DNA of 64,000 nt from Shimia sp. Alg240-R146 (GTDB lineage Bacteria; Pseudomonadota; Alphaproteobacteria; Rhodobacterales; Rhodobacteraceae), in contig NZ_CAMZOK010000003.1 in assembly GCF_947331465.1 (NCBI RefSeq), positions 372,001-436,000 of the forward strand, in the 5' to 3' direction. A program made the translations under genes and the position numbers. Positions 17,797-27,661 of the stretch are shown here, in pieces (position 1 is the first letter of the stretch; each line of letters begins with the position of its first letter). The notes beneath the pieces were generated by a model that was not told the DNA's origin, made no database searches, and was given only the letters and a program-made list of their open reading frames with translations.

Positions 17797-18178
17797 TCTA
17801 AAAGGGACGGGAAAAGCTCGGGGTATTAAATACGCTGCACGATCTGTCTTCGTCCGCAGCCTGTCTTTTCTGGCAATTGCTCACACCTTGCTTCACGCCA
17901 TTACTGGCTATCCAGAACATTTGAAGCGCGGTGCCTCTTGGGGAACGTTTAAAAGAAAAAACATAGCTCTTGGTGCACATGGTCCTCTGGCGCCAACCAT
18001 CCCGTCGCGGCGTCTGCATTCTTCTCCGAAAACTATGTGGCGCCACAATCGAAATTGGCGGCACAAATGTGCCGCCAATTTTCAGATCCTGGGCTCCGTC
18101 TTTACGGGAATTCAAAACCCGTCTTTTGTCGCAAAACCGGACTTTCCTTGTCGGACCACACACTCCCAAGGTGGCTCA
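17797..18178. other. Intergenic region between LysR and nrdJ
   Basis: No convincing gene was found in these 382 bp; the open frames in both directions have no recognisable protein character. The only clear element is the 14-bp-arm hairpin listed separately. Confidence 0.6.
18052..18081. terminator. Perfect 14-bp-stem hairpin, likely terminator of nrdJ
   Basis: AAATTGGCGGCACA and its exact reverse complement are separated by only two bases. The GC core is flanked by A/T tracts on both sides, so it can act as a bidirectional rho-independent terminator. It lies about 100 bp after the stop of nrdJ and 255 bp after LysR. The T-tracts are short (TTT/TTTT), so strength is uncertain. Confidence 0.6.
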
Positions 18179-20461
18179 TCACCCACACTTGCTGTGGCCG
18201 CAGCTGCGGCACGTCATGCAGCCTTCGACCATCTGCAATTCAAACTGACCACAGCTCGGGCAGGCCTTGCCACGCGGCGCTTCGCCCACCGCCATTGCTT
18301 CGGCTTGCGGATCCGCCTTGAGCCCCATGCCTTCGCCTTCGATGAAGCCTATCGCGATCATGTGACGTTCCAACACGCCGCCAATCGCGGCCAGAATGGA
18401 TGGGATATATTTGCCTTCCATCCAAGCGCCTCCGCGCGGATCAAACACCGCCTTCAGCTCCTCAACCACAAAGGACACATCCCCGCCGCGACGGAACACC
18501 GCCGAAATCATCCGCGTCAACGCCAGCGTCCAAGCGTAGTGCTCCATGTTTTTGGAGTTGATAAACACTTCAAATGGCCGACGGTGACCGTTGATGATCA
18601 CATCATTCACCGTCAGGTAAATCGCGTGCTCACTATCAGGCCATTTCAGCTTGTAGGTCGCGCCCTCAAGGCTTTGCGGACGCTCAAGCGGGTCAGACAT
18701 ATAAATCACTTCACCGCCGTCAGCGACGTGATCCGCGGGCTTTTCACCCGGCGCATCCTCGGAGCTTTCAGAAACGGTCAGAACCGAACCAGTCACGTCA
18801 TTGGGGCGATAGGTGGTGCAGCCCTTACAGCCAGTGTCCCACGCCTGCATGTAGACGTTTTTGAACTCTTCAAAGCTGATGTCTTCGGGGCAGTTGATGG
18901 TCTTGGAGATCGAGCTGTCGATCCATTTCTGCGCCGCCGCCTGCATGCGCACGTGCGCGGCAGGCTCAAGTGTCTGCGCGTTCACGAAATAGTCGGGCAA
19001 TGCCTTGTCGCCAAACTTGTCGCGCCACATTTGCACAGCGTAATCAACAACTTCCTCTTCGGTGCGGGACCCGTCTTTCTGCAGCACCTTGCGCGTATAG
19101 GCATAGGCAAACACCGGCTCGATACCGGAACTGACGTTGCCTGCATAAAGGCTGATGGTGCCGGTTGGTGCAATCGACGTCAGCAACGCGTTGCGAATGC
19201 CATGCTCGCCAATCGCCGCGCGCACATCTTCGTCCAGATCCTGCACCATGCCACCAGCAAGGTACTTATCCTTGTCAAACAGCGGGAAGGCACCCTTTTC
19301 TTTCGCCAAATCCACCGACGCCAGATAAGACGCCTGCGCAATCGCTTTCATCCAGGCCTCAGTCTGCTGCGCCGCTTCTTCGGACCCGTATTTCAGCCCG
19401 AGCATCAGCAACGCATCCGCCAGACCCGTCACGCCAAGGCCAATCCGGCGCTTGGCTTGGGCTTCTTGGGCCTGCTGTTCCAGCGGGAATTTTGATGCGT
19501 CAACGACGTTGTCCATCATCCGCACGGCTGTTGCCACAAGGTCAGACATCGCTGCTTCGTTCAGCTCTGCATTGGCTTCAAACGGATTGCTGACCAACCG
19601 CGCAAGGTTGATCGACCCCAACAAACACGCACCATATGGCGGCAAAGGTTGCTCGCCGCAGGGGTTTGTCGCGGCAATCTCTTCGACATAACTCAGATTG
19701 TTACGCTGGTTGATGCGGTCGATGAAAATCACGCCGGGCTCCGCGTAATCATATGTGCCCTGCATGATCTTGTTCCACAGATCACGCGCCTCAACCGTGT
19801 GATAAACCCGATCGCCAAAGGTCAGTTCCCAAGGACCATCGGCCTTGACCGCTTCCATAAATGCGTCCGTAACGAGAACGGACATGTTGAACATACGCAG
19901 ACGTGCGGGGTCTGATTTCGCGGTGATAAAGCTTTCAATATCGGGATGGTCACAGCGCATGGTCGCCATCATCGCGCCACGACGCGAACCGGCAGACATA
20001 ATGGTGCGGCACATCGCATCCCACACATCCATGAACGACAACGGACCAGAAGCATCCGCCGCCACCCCCATCACATCCGCACCACGCGGGCGAATGGTGG
20101 AAAAGTCATAACCGATCCCGCCACCCTGCTGCATCGTCAGGGCTGCCTCTTTCAACATGTCGAAAATGCCGCCCATGCTGTCCGGTACTGTGCCCATCAC
20201 AAAACAGTTAAACAGTGTCACCTGACGCGCCGTGCCCGCACCCGCAGTGATGCGACCTGCTGGCAGATATTTGAAATCTTCCAGCGCGGCGTAAAACTTG
20301 TCTTCCCAAGCTTTCGGGTCTTTCTCGACTTTCGCCAGATCCCGCGCGATCCTGCGCCAACTGTCTTCCACAGTGATGTCGATCGGAGCACCATCCGCCT
20401 CTTTGAAACGATACTTCATGTCCCAGATTTGCTCGGCGATGGGGGCAGCGAAACGACTCAT
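18179..20461 (-). CDS. nrdJ: Adenosylcobalamin-dependent (class II) ribonucleotide reductase
   Basis: A 760-residue class II reductase that makes deoxyribonucleotides using adenosylcobalamin. Catalytic features are visible: Cys86 (TLFNCFVMG), the Asn266-Cys268-Glu270 active-site motif NPCGEQ, and the PPYGACLLGSINL block. The C-terminal ~28 residues form a Cys-rich zinc ribbon (CPSCG ... CRSCGHSKCG) supplying redox-active cysteines. Length fits the NrdJ_Z type rather than the ~1200-residue form. It stands alone, with an upstream DUF1489 gene in divergent orientation. The upstream region contains a perfect DnaA-box sequence (20650-20658). Confidence 0.96.
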   Translation of the reverse strand: MSRFAAPIAEQIWDMKYRFKEADGAPIDITVEDSWRRIARDLAKVEKDPKAWEDKFYAALEDFKYLPAGRITAGAGTARQVTLFNCFVMGTVPDSMGGIFDMLKEAALTMQQGGGIGYDFSTIRPRGADVMGVAADASGPLSFMDVWDAMCRTIMSAGSRRGAMMATMRCDHPDIESFITAKSDPARLRMFNMSVLVTDAFMEAVKADGPWELTFGDRVYHTVEARDLWNKIMQGTYDYAEPGVIFIDRINQRNNLSYVEEIAATNPCGEQPLPPYGACLLGSINLARLVSNPFEANAELNEAAMSDLVATAVRMMDNVVDASKFPLEQQAQEAQAKRRIGLGVTGLADALLMLGLKYGSEEAAQQTEAWMKAIAQASYLASVDLAKEKGAFPLFDKDKYLAGGMVQDLDEDVRAAIGEHGIRNALLTSIAPTGTISLYAGNVSSGIEPVFAYAYTRKVLQKDGSRTEEEVVDYAVQMWRDKFGDKALPDYFVNAQTLEPAAHVRMQAAAQKWIDSSISKTINCPEDISFEEFKNVYMQAWDTGCKGCTTYRPNDVTGSVLTVSESSEDAPGEKPADHVADGGEVIYMSDPLERPQSLEGATYKLKWPDSEHAIYLTVNDVIINGHRRPFEVFINSKNMEHYAWTLALTRMISAVFRRGGDVSFVVEELKAVFDPRGGAWMEGKYIPSILAAIGGVLERHMIAIGFIEGEGMGLKADPQAEAMAVGEAPRGKACPSCGQFELQMVEGCMTCRSCGHSKCG

Positions 20462-20649
20462 TATAGATTCCCTGTAGGTTCTGCGCGTTATCTTGAAGAG
20501 GCCCCAATCTATAATGGATCACACGCGCGGCACAACTGTGAACGCAAGGGAAAGCGTAAAGAAATTCACAATTTCAACACAACAGGTTGCGGCTCGACCC
20601 TCATAACATACAATATCATGCGTATCTTGGGACGAATCTGTGGGCAACC

Positions 20650-20658
20650 TGTGGATAA
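20650..20658 (-). promoter_or_regulatory. Perfect DnaA-box match upstream of nrdJ
   Basis: The minus strand reads TTATCCACA, identical to the consensus DnaA box, 189 bp upstream of the nrdJ start. DnaA control of ribonucleotide reductase genes is known in E. coli (nrdAB). Here it also overlaps the proposed GTG start of the DUF1489 gene, so it may be coincidental. Confidence 0.3.
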
Positions 20659-21082
20659 CTATATCAACCTCGTAAAACTGAGCGTTGGCACCGAAAGTGT
20701 CGACAGCCTGATCGCATGGCAGGAGATGCGGCGCGCCCAAATGCCAGACTCACTGCCACGGCATGTGACTCGGATGTGGCCCAAGCGTGAGACCGAGATT
20801 CTGGCGGGCGGCTCAATTTTTTGGGTGATCAAAGGGGTTATCCAATGTCGACAACGGATTATGCGTCTGGACGAAGTGCATGGCGAGGACGGCATACGCC
20901 GCTGTGCAATTGTTCTGGACCCGGAAATTCACCGCACGGCCAACGCCACCAAACGCGCCTTTCAAGGGTGGCGGTATCTCAAACCTGAAGACGCACCCGC
21001 AGATCTTCCGAAGTCGCGCGCCAACGACGACACCCTGCCCGACGACCTCAACCGCGCACTGGCGGACATCGGCGTGCTATAG
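20651..21082 (+). CDS. DUF1489-family protein
   Basis: A 143-residue cytosolic protein matching the alphaproteobacterial DUF1489 family, recognised by the opening INLVKLSVGTESVDSLIAWQ, the central TRMWPKRETEILAGGSIFWVIKG and the closing RAFQGWRYLKPEDAP ... DDLNRALADIGVL. The GTG at 20651 gives the family-like N-terminus. The in-frame ATG at 20618 would add 11 less conserved residues and neither has a strong ribosome site. It is divergent from nrdJ. Function is unknown; the conserved Trp/Cys/Arg-rich pattern suggests nucleic acid or small-molecule binding, but this is a guess. Confidence 0.85.
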   Translation: MDNYINLVKLSVGTESVDSLIAWQEMRRAQMPDSLPRHVTRMWPKRETEILAGGSIFWVIKGVIQCRQRIMRLDEVHGEDGIRRCAIVLDPEIHRTANATKRAFQGWRYLKPEDAPADLPKSRANDDTLPDDLNRALADIGVL

Positions 21083-21172
21083 CCGCAAATTTGCACAGAT
21101 GCCTCTATCGATGTCGGTATTTATGCAAATTCACACACCCGTCATCGTGCCTCCAACACAAGGAGACACGCC

Positions 21173-21628
21173 ATGCCCACCACTCACACCGCTTACGCCA
21201 CCGCCGAAACACTGGATTTTCCCGGCGCGATTACCTTGCGTATTTTGCTAACCGGAGACGACACCGACGGTGCACAGGAGATCTTTGAGGACATCGTGCA
21301 TCCCGGCATCGGTCCCGGCCGCCACATTCATCACGATCAGGACGAGACCTTCTTTTTTCTCGAAGGTGACTTTGTTGTCGAAATCGACAGGGTATTGCAC
21401 GAAATGTCCCCCGGCGACGTTGCCTTTATCCCGCGCGGCACGGTGCATGCGTTTAAAAATGTCGGCGCAACCAAAGGCCGCCTGCGGTATGTCTTCACCC
21501 CCGCATTGAAAATGGAAACCATGTTCCGCGCCTTTCATGCCGCCGCGCAAACCGGCGCAATCACCCAAGACGTGATGGCACAAATTGCGCAGGACAACGG
21601 TCAGGAATTTGTCGGCCCGCCGCTATAG
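21173..21628 (+). CDS. Cupin-domain protein
   Basis: A 151-residue single cupin. Motif 1 reads GPGRHIHHDQDETFFFLEGDF (metal ligands His, His, Glu) and motif 2 FIPRGTVHAFKNVG (His), so the metal site is intact, unlike the cupin at 3572. Good ribosome site (AAGGAG) seven bases before the ATG. No operon partner: a hairpin terminator follows and hisG is convergent. Proteins of this type are often annotated as dioxygenase-like or sensor cupins; the substrate is not deducible. Confidence 0.87.
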   Translation: MPTTHTAYATAETLDFPGAITLRILLTGDDTDGAQEIFEDIVHPGIGPGRHIHHDQDETFFFLEGDFVVEIDRVLHEMSPGDVAFIPRGTVHAFKNVGATKGRLRYVFTPALKMETMFRAFHAAAQTGAITQDVMAQIAQDNGQEFVGPPL

Positions 21629-21641
21629 GCCAGCAAAAAAA

Positions 21642-21675
21642 GAAAGGCGCGACCCGCATGGGCCGCGCCTCTTTC
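21642..21675. terminator. Bidirectional terminator between cupin and hisG
   Basis: Stem AGGCGCG (21645-21651) pairs with CGCGCCT (21664-21670). Read on the minus strand it is followed by a long T tract (complement of the A-run at 21635-21645), fitting termination of the his operon. On the plus strand it is followed by CTTTCC and may also terminate the cupin transcript. Confidence 0.75.
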
Positions 21676-21702
21676 CAATCCAACTCTGGCTCGCGTAAAA
21701 GG

Positions 21703-22401
21703 TCAGTCGCCCAATTGCAACGTCGCCATCAATGCCGCCATAGCAGCGCGGTCTTCGTCCGACATCTCGGCCACGCGACTGCGGAACAACGTCGCCTGCG
21801 ACTGCAACACCATGGCATCGCTCAAAATTTTCAGGTGGTTGGCCCGCAGCGTGTCACCCGTTGACGTGATATCGGCAATCGCTTCAGCCGTCAGGTTCTT
21901 CACGGTACCTTCGGTTGCACCCTGACTGTCCACCAACTGATAGTCGGCCACACCCGCATCCATCAGGTATTCCCGCACCAGCCGGTGATACTTCGTTGCG
22001 ATCCGCATCCGAAATCCATGCCGCGCACGGAAATCAGCCGCTGCCGCGTCCAGATCATCCAGCGTTTCCACGTCGACCCAGCACCCCGGCACAGCAATGA
22101 TCAAGTCCGCCTGACCAAAGCCAAGCTCCGCCAGTTCCTGAACCTGCTGCTCCCATTGGCCCAGCTTTTCGCGGATCAAATCCGTGCCTGTCACACCCAG
22201 ATGGATGCGCCCGGCCGCCAGTTCCCGCGGGATCTCACCCGCACTCAACAGAACAAGCTCCACACCGTCGACGCCGTCAACTGCGCCAGCATATTCCCGA
22301 TCCGACCCCGTCCGGCTCAGGCTCACACCACGCGCGCCAAACCAGTCGAACGTCTTCTCCATCAACCGCCCTTTGGACGGCACGCCTAGCTTGATGCTCA
22401 T
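21703..22401 (-). CDS. hisG: ATP phosphoribosyltransferase catalytic subunit (short form)
   Basis: A 232-residue short-form HisG catalysing the first step of histidine biosynthesis (ATP + PRPP). It starts LGVPSKGRLMEKTFDWF and has GVTGTDLIRE and the PRPP-loop region DITSTGDTLRANHLKI. The C-terminal ACT-like regulatory domain of long HisG is absent. Short HisG needs HisZ for activity, and hisZ overlaps its start by 4 bp. Operon order on the minus strand is hisS-hisZ-hisG. Confidence 0.96.
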   Translation of the reverse strand: MSIKLGVPSKGRLMEKTFDWFGARGVSLSRTGSDREYAGAVDGVDGVELVLLSAGEIPRELAAGRIHLGVTGTDLIREKLGQWEQQVQELAELGFGQADLIIAVPGCWVDVETLDDLDAAAADFRARHGFRMRIATKYHRLVREYLMDAGVADYQLVDSQGATEGTVKNLTAEAIADITSTGDTLRANHLKILSDAMVLQSQATLFRSRVAEMSDEDRAAMAALMATLQLGD

Positions 22402-23483
22402 GCCTTGTCCTCCAGATCGACCAGAATTCCGGGGCGAACGACACCGCCGACCGCCGGAATTTCCCGCCCTTGCCCAAGCACTTGGGTCAGCGCGTCATAC
22501 CGCCCGCCAGTGGCCACCGGCGGCAGGTCCGCGCGCCCTTCGGCATAAAAGCCGAACACAAAGCCGTCATAATACTCCATCGACGTCCGCCCATAAGACG
22601 CCTCGAAATCGAGGTTCTCGACATCCACGCCGCGGGCATCCATCGCCGCAATCCGATCGCGCAAACGAAACGACGCCTCCGAGATCGCAGGCATATCCAC
22701 TGCCAAATCACGAATGTGCTCCAGCGCATTGGGCAGCGTTTCGCGCACATTCAACAGCGCTTCGATCAGCTCGACCTGCATCGCGGAAATCGCTGGCATC
22801 TCGGAGTCTTCACGCAGCCAGTCGATCCGAGCCGCCACATCGTCCTGCGTCCGCAAACCTATGTCCGGAAACCCGTGCTCCAGCGGATATTCTGCCGCCA
22901 ACAATTTCACACGGCTGGCTGGCATTTCTGTGCGACCGGCAAACCGGTCCAACAGTGCTTTGAACCGCCGTGGCCGCCAGATGTGACGCGCCAGCGCCTT
23001 TTTGCGCCGCTCGGTGGTTTCCAAACCCGCCACAGCCGCTGCCAGAATGCCAATGTCACCGGTCGCAGCCCGCACAGGCACATCGCCCAGCGCGGCTTGG
23101 ACCACCGCAAACACTTCGGCATCACTTGCCGCCGGATTTTCGCGGTCAAAGACCTCATAGCCGACCTGCAGGTATTCATTGGCCCGCGCGGCATCATCTT
23201 CCTGACGCCGAAACACTTCGCCTGCATAGGTATAACGTGCTGGCTCCGCACCATGCGCCATGTGCATCTGCACCACTGGCACCGTGAAATCCGGCCGCAG
23301 CATCTGCTCACCGCGTAAGGCATCGCTGGTCACATAGGCCCGTCCGCGAACGTCCTCGCCATAAAGGTCCAACATGACCTCTGCTGGCAACAGAACCGGC
23401 GTCTCCACCGGCACCGCACCCGCCGCCTGAAACTGCGCGCTCAGCTCAGCTGCCCGCGCCTTGATCACTGCTTTCTGGCTCAT
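22398..23483 (-). CDS. hisZ: ATP phosphoribosyltransferase regulatory subunit
   Basis: A 361-residue HisRS-like paralogue lacking tRNA-charging function. It keeps the class II synthetase core (LRPDFTVPVVQMHMAH, ARYTYAGEVFRRQ, TGGRYDALT) but lacks the anticodon-binding domain. It forms the hetero-octamer with short HisG and carries the histidine feedback site. Its start overlaps the hisS stop by one base and its end overlaps hisG, so expression is coupled. Confidence 0.95.
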   Translation of the reverse strand: MSQKAVIKARAAELSAQFQAAGAVPVETPVLLPAEVMLDLYGEDVRGRAYVTSDALRGEQMLRPDFTVPVVQMHMAHGAEPARYTYAGEVFRRQEDDAARANEYLQVGYEVFDRENPAASDAEVFAVVQAALGDVPVRAATGDIGILAAAVAGLETTERRKKALARHIWRPRRFKALLDRFAGRTEMPASRVKLLAAEYPLEHGFPDIGLRTQDDVAARIDWLREDSEMPAISAMQVELIEALLNVRETLPNALEHIRDLAVDMPAISEASFRLRDRIAAMDARGVDVENLDFEASYGRTSMEYYDGFVFGFYAEGRADLPPVATGGRYDALTQVLGQGREIPAVGGVVRPGILVDLEDKA

Positions 23484-24985
23484 CAGTCGGCCTGCCCGTC
23501 GTTTTGGCTGGCAATGATTTCACGCACCTTCGCAACCAGATCACCGCGACCAATTTCAAACTGGCTCGGGCGTTCTTTCCACTCTTCATGGGTGGCGCTC
23601 TCGGCGATTTTCGCGCCCAAAATCAGATCTTTGACCTGCACGACACCGCGATCTTTCTCGTCGCCGCCTTCGATCACAGCTACAGGAGAGTTGCGCTTGT
23701 CCGCATATTTTAGCTGATTGCCAAAGTTCTTGGGATTGCCCAGATACATCTCCGCACGAATGCCCGCGTTGCGCAGCTCAGTAACCATCGCCTGATAATC
23801 CGCCATCCGGTCGCGATCCATCACAGTCACCACGACAGGACCTGTCGCCAGGCCGCCCATGCGTCCCTTTTCGCGCAGTGCCGCCAACAAACGGTCCACG
23901 CCAATCGACACACCGGTTGCTGGTACCGATTGACCGGTGAAACGCTTCACCAGATCATCGTAACGTCCGCCGCCCGACACAGACCCGAACTGCCGTTTTC
24001 GGCCTTTCTCATCCAGAATTTCAAACGTCAGTTCCGCCTCAAACACCGGCCCGGTGTAGTATCCCAACCCACGCACAATCGACGGATCAATCTCGATCCG
24101 ATCACTGCCATAGCCGCCGGCGGCCAACAGATCACCGATCTGTTCCAACTCACCAATGCCCTCGGCACCCACAGCCGACGCACCAACCGCGCCGCGCAGG
24201 TTCTCAAACGTCTTGGCCACGTCGTCGGCTTTGGACGTCAAAAACGCGATGACCGGCTCAACCTGATCGTCTGACAGGCCCACGCCGTCAATATAGGCAC
24301 CCGAGGCATCAAGCCGCCCCTTGCCAAGGAGTTCACGCACACCGCGCTCGCCAACTTTGTCGAACTTGTCGATGGTGCGCAGCACGTTGTCTTTCGCGGC
24401 CTGATCTTCACCAAGCCCCATGACTTCCAACACGCCATTCATAACTTTGCGGTTGTTGACGCGTACCAGATAATCACCGCGCGGAATGCCAACGGTCTCC
24501 AGCGTATCGCTGAGCATTGCACAAATTTCCGCATCGGCCGCCATGCTGGCTGTACCCACAGTGTCCGCATCACATTGATAAAACTGACGATACCGACCGG
24601 GGCCGGGCTTTTCATTGCGCCAAACCGGCCCCATCGCATAGCGGCGATAGGGGTTGGGCAACTCATTGCGGTGCTGCGCATAGACCCGCGCCAAAGGTGC
24701 GGTCAGATCATAGCGCAGCGCCATCCATTCGCCGTTGTCTTTCTCATCAAATTCCTGCCATGCAAACACGCCCTCATTGGGCCGATCCACATCCGGCAAA
24801 AACTTTCCAAGCGCTTCGACGGTCTCGACCGCGCTGCTCTCAAGGGCCTCAAAACCATAGCGATGATAAACCCCGGCGATCTGATGCAGCATTTCGGTGC
24901 GCTCTGACACTTCGACGCCGAAATAGTCGCGAAACCCCTTGGGCGTGATCGCCTTGGGGCGGGGGGCTTTCTTCTGCTTGGCCAT
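23483..24985 (-). CDS. hisS: Histidyl-tRNA synthetase
   Basis: A 500-residue class II synthetase. Motif 2 is in [21 protein letters not shown], the histidine-A region in [12 protein letters not shown], and motif 3 in [13 protein letters not shown] followed by [15 protein letters not shown]. The C-terminal anticodon-binding domain begins about residue 380 ([10 protein letters not shown]). First gene of a three-gene operon with hisZ and hisG, linking tRNA charging and histidine synthesis. Confidence 0.97.
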   Translation of the reverse strand: MAKQKKAPRPKAITPKGFRDYFGVEVSERTEMLHQIAGVYHRYGFEALESSAVETVEALGKFLPDVDRPNEGVFAWQEFDEKDNGEWMALRYDLTAPLARVYAQHRNELPNPYRRYAMGPVWRNEKPGPGRYRQFYQCDADTVGTASMAADAEICAMLSDTLETVGIPRGDYLVRVNNRKVMNGVLEVMGLGEDQAAKDNVLRTIDKFDKVGERGVRELLGKGRLDASGAYIDGVGLSDDQVEPVIAFLTSKADDVAKTFENLRGAVGASAVGAEGIGELEQIGDLLAAGGYGSDRIEIDPSIVRGLGYYTGPVFEAELTFEILDEKGRKRQFGSVSGGGRYDDLVKRFTGQSVPATGVSIGVDRLLAALREKGRMGGLATGPVVVTVMDRDRMADYQAMVTELRNAGIRAEMYLGNPKNFGNQLKYADKRNSPVAVIEGGDEKDRGVVQVKDLILGAKIAESATHEEWKERPSQFEIGRGDLVAKVREIIASQNDGQAD

Positions 24986-25094
24986 GGGTATGGTCCCTGA
25001 GTGAAATTACATCGCTTGAGCCTTTATCGAATGGCTCGCAGAGGGGCAAGGAAAGGCTTTGTAACAGAAGACCTGCCCAATGCAGCAGGCCAAG

Positions 25095-25123
25095 AAAAAA
25101 GCCCCCGCAAATGCGGGAGCTTT
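25095..25123 (-). terminator. Rho-independent terminator of the flotillin operon
   Basis: On the minus strand a GCTCCCGCA/TGCGGGGGC stem with a short TT loop is followed by TTTTTT. It sits 22 bp after the flotillin-like gene stop. Confidence 0.88.
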
Positions 25124-25144
25124 CAAGCACTTTATCAAGACACC

Positions 25145-26827
25145 TTACTGCAGCGCGCCTTCTTCGACAGGTGCAGCCTCGGCTTGCTCAACCACAGGCA
25201 CCGCTTCGGCCTCCGCCGGTTTTGCGATCAAGCTGTCGGTCACACCGGCCACGCCGTTCTCAAGGCTGATGCCAAGCTCCTTGCCCAGCGCCTGCATCGC
25301 GGGCATCTGCAATGCCATGCCAAGGACCGAATCCAGCGCCTGATTGACCGGCGTTCCGCTTTCGCCAGTGCCACCGGTTGCGCCGCCATTCATCCCCGTC
25401 ACCTGATGGATCTTGATGCTGTCGATCTTCTCGGCCGGTTTCACCATCTGCTCCACGATCTGTGGCATTGCTTCCAGCATCGCCAGACGCAGCTTCATCT
25501 CGATGATGTCACGGCTCAGCTCGTTTTCCGAGTTCGCAATCGCGGTCTGACCTTCCGCTGTCGCCAGCAAATCGGCCTTTTTCGCATCCGCGCGCACTTT
25601 CAACGCATCCGCATCCGCCTGCGCTTCTTCCATCCGCGCTGCCGCACGGTCGCTCGCCGCGTCTTTTTCGGCTTCAGCTGCCAGTCGGATCGCAGTCGCC
25701 TGACGCTCCGCTTCTTTCTGTGCCTCAATCAACGCGATCTGCTTCTGACGTTCAGCCTCAGCCACTGCACGCGCGGTTTCAATCGCCTCGCTGGCTTTCT
25801 TGGCCTCGGCCCGCGCCGCATCTGCAGACGCCCGCGCCTGGCTTTCCTCCTCGGATTTGCGCGCCACGATGATCTGACGCTCCTGATCCGCAACCTCAAG
25901 CTCCCGCTCTTTGGCGATCTCGCTTTCGCGAATGGTGCGCTCGCGCTCAATTTCCGAGGCCCGCACAGCACGTTCCCGTTCAATCCGCGCCTGTTCTTTG
26001 GCTTTGTCCGCCTCTTCCTGCTTCTGTGCGATCTCGGCTTCTTGGGCCGCCTGCATCATCTGGATTTCGCGCACCTGATTGATCGAGGCTTCTTTCTGCT
26101 CGCGGTCAATCTCGTACTTGCGCTTTTCGGCTTCCATCTCAGACCGTGCCACCGACACATCCGCCTCGGCGGTGATCTCTGCACGTTCTTTGCGCGATGT
26201 CGCAATCACAGCAGCCAGCTTTTGCATACCAATGGCGTTAAACGCGTTGTTTTCATCCAGACTGTCAAACGGTGTCTGGTCCAGCGCAGTCAGCGACACA
26301 GCTTCCAGCTCAAGACCGTTTTTCAACAGATCCTCGGAAATCGCATTCTGCACTTCCTGAACAAAGCTCGCGCGGTTCTCGTGCAGCTCATCCATGGTCA
26401 TCTGCGCGGCCACGGCCCGCAAACCATCAACAAGCTTGCCTTCGATCATCTCGCGAAGCTGATCCACGTTAAACGTGCGATCGCCAAGGGTTTGGGCAGC
26501 CCGCGAAATGCCGTCTTCTGTGGCATTCACCGAGACATAAAACTCGACGCCCACGTCAACACGCATACGGTCTTTGGTGATCAGCGACTGCTCGTTCACC
26601 CGCGCCACTTCAAGGCGCAGGGTTTTCATGTTCACTTTAGCGACTTCGTGCAGGAACGGCACCACAATCGTGCCCCCGTCCATGACCACTTTGCGTCCAC
26701 CCGATCCGGTTTTCACAAGGGATGTTTCGCGGGTCGCACGTTTGTATAGGCGCGCCATGATCATGCCGATGAACAGCAGCAAAACAACGATCATGACGGC
26801 AACAGTAAGAATAGGTGTAAAAAGCAT
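25145..26827 (-). CDS. Flotillin-like SPFH-domain membrane scaffold protein
   Basis: A 560-residue protein with an N-terminal membrane anchor (about 4-26), an SPFH/band-7 domain (about 40-220, including ITKDRMRVDVGVEFYVSVN and ENNAFNAIGMQKLAAVI), a long Glu/Ala/Arg-rich coiled coil (about 225-400) and a flexible C-terminal tail. The layout matches bacterial flotillins of the YqiK type, which form oligomeric membrane microdomain scaffolds. The upstream gene (46 bp) encodes a YqiJ-like partner, the same order as yqiJ-yqiK in E. coli. Molecular role here unknown beyond membrane organisation. Confidence 0.93.
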   Translation of the reverse strand: MLFTPILTVAVMIVVLLLFIGMIMARLYKRATRETSLVKTGSGGRKVVMDGGTIVVPFLHEVAKVNMKTLRLEVARVNEQSLITKDRMRVDVGVEFYVSVNATEDGISRAAQTLGDRTFNVDQLREMIEGKLVDGLRAVAAQMTMDELHENRASFVQEVQNAISEDLLKNGLELEAVSLTALDQTPFDSLDENNAFNAIGMQKLAAVIATSRKERAEITAEADVSVARSEMEAEKRKYEIDREQKEASINQVREIQMMQAAQEAEIAQKQEEADKAKEQARIERERAVRASEIERERTIRESEIAKERELEVADQERQIIVARKSEEESQARASADAARAEAKKASEAIETARAVAEAERQKQIALIEAQKEAERQATAIRLAAEAEKDAASDRAAARMEEAQADADALKVRADAKKADLLATAEGQTAIANSENELSRDIIEMKLRLAMLEAMPQIVEQMVKPAEKIDSIKIHQVTGMNGGATGGTGESGTPVNQALDSVLGMALQMPAMQALGKELGISLENGVAGVTDSLIAKPAEAEAVPVVEQAEAAPVEEGALQ

Positions 26828-26872
26828 TAGAACTCCTCAATCCTTGATAATTTTTTGATTTCTCGCGCAGGT

Positions 26873-27568
26873 TCAGATCACAAAGAACTGATCGCCACGC
26901 TTACGAATGACGGTGACGTCCTGTCCTTGTTCAAAGACGGCGTCATCCTCCAGTGGTTCCACGCGCAGGTAATGCGTGTTGCCAAAGCGGTCCTTGATTT
27001 TGACCTCGGCCGGCTTGCCGCGCGACGCACGTCCTTGCGTGATCGTGCCGCTATAGCCGCCAAGATGGCGCGACCGCAGCGCCGTGGTTTCGGTCTTGGG
27101 CATCAACAGCGCCACCCAATTGGAAATGAAGCGTGTCACCGCAAGCGCCGGGACAAAGACCAGAGCGGACGCGACAAGCGCAGGCACTGCTTTGCCGACT
27201 ACTGAGGTCAGTCCGGCCTGCAACAACAGCCCCATGAGGCCGAACATCGTCAGGAAGGACACAAACCAGATCAGGAACGGCACACCGCGCACGCCCAACC
27301 AACCCAGCAATCCCGCCGGAGAGTCCGGCGTGTCGGCCATGTCAGGGCCATCCATATCGAGTTCCGCTGCGTCAAGGTCGATGTCCAACCCCGTCGACAG
27401 ATCAAAGTCCGCATCAACGTCCAGATCCACTTCCGCGCCTTCAGCGCCAGCCCCCAAAACGGAAAACCCCAGAACCGAGCTGAGAATTTCCAGCAAAAAC
27501 AGGACCGCCACCACCGTCAGCGCAATGGAAAACGGCAGAGATTGTGGTTCAAGAAACGTTTCAAACAT
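26873..27568 (-). CDS. YqiJ-like membrane protein with OB-fold C-terminus
   Basis: A 231-residue protein of the YqiJ/NfeD-like class. It has an N-terminal membrane segment (about 10-35), two more hydrophobic segments (about 85-150) and a C-terminal OB-type beta domain (about 165-231: GYSGTITQGRASRGKPAEVK, then a YLRVEPLEDD strand). Residues 47-82 form an unusually Asp-rich linker with roughly one Asp in three, which may bind cations or project from the membrane; I do not know this as a family constant. It precedes the flotillin-like gene and is expected to act with it in the membrane. Confidence 0.85.
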   Translation of the reverse strand: MFETFLEPQSLPFSIALTVVAVLFLLEILSSVLGFSVLGAGAEGAEVDLDVDADFDLSTGLDIDLDAAELDMDGPDMADTPDSPAGLLGWLGVRGVPFLIWFVSFLTMFGLMGLLLQAGLTSVVGKAVPALVASALVFVPALAVTRFISNWVALLMPKTETTALRSRHLGGYSGTITQGRASRGKPAEVKIKDRFGNTHYLRVEPLEDDAVFEQGQDVTVIRKRGDQFFVI

Positions 27569-27661
27569 CTACATCCCTCATCAATAAATTCCCCTTTTTT
27601 TGTTTTAGTTGAACTATATATGTGCAACCATAAAGTGAATTTCAAGTTATCAATGTGTAAT

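Noticed and set aside
17798-18169. Minus-strand 123-codon frame between LysR and nrdJ
   Set aside because: It includes the hairpin terminator, is Arg/Cys-rich and lacks any domain.
17888-19495. Plus-strand open frame (535 codons) opposite nrdJ
   Set aside because: Antisense to the conserved NrdJ C-terminal half, with no plausible start signal or domain.
25001-26749. Plus-strand open frame (582 codons) opposite the flotillin-like gene
   Set aside because: It mirrors the coiled-coil coding region; the translation is Leu/His/Arg-rich noise.
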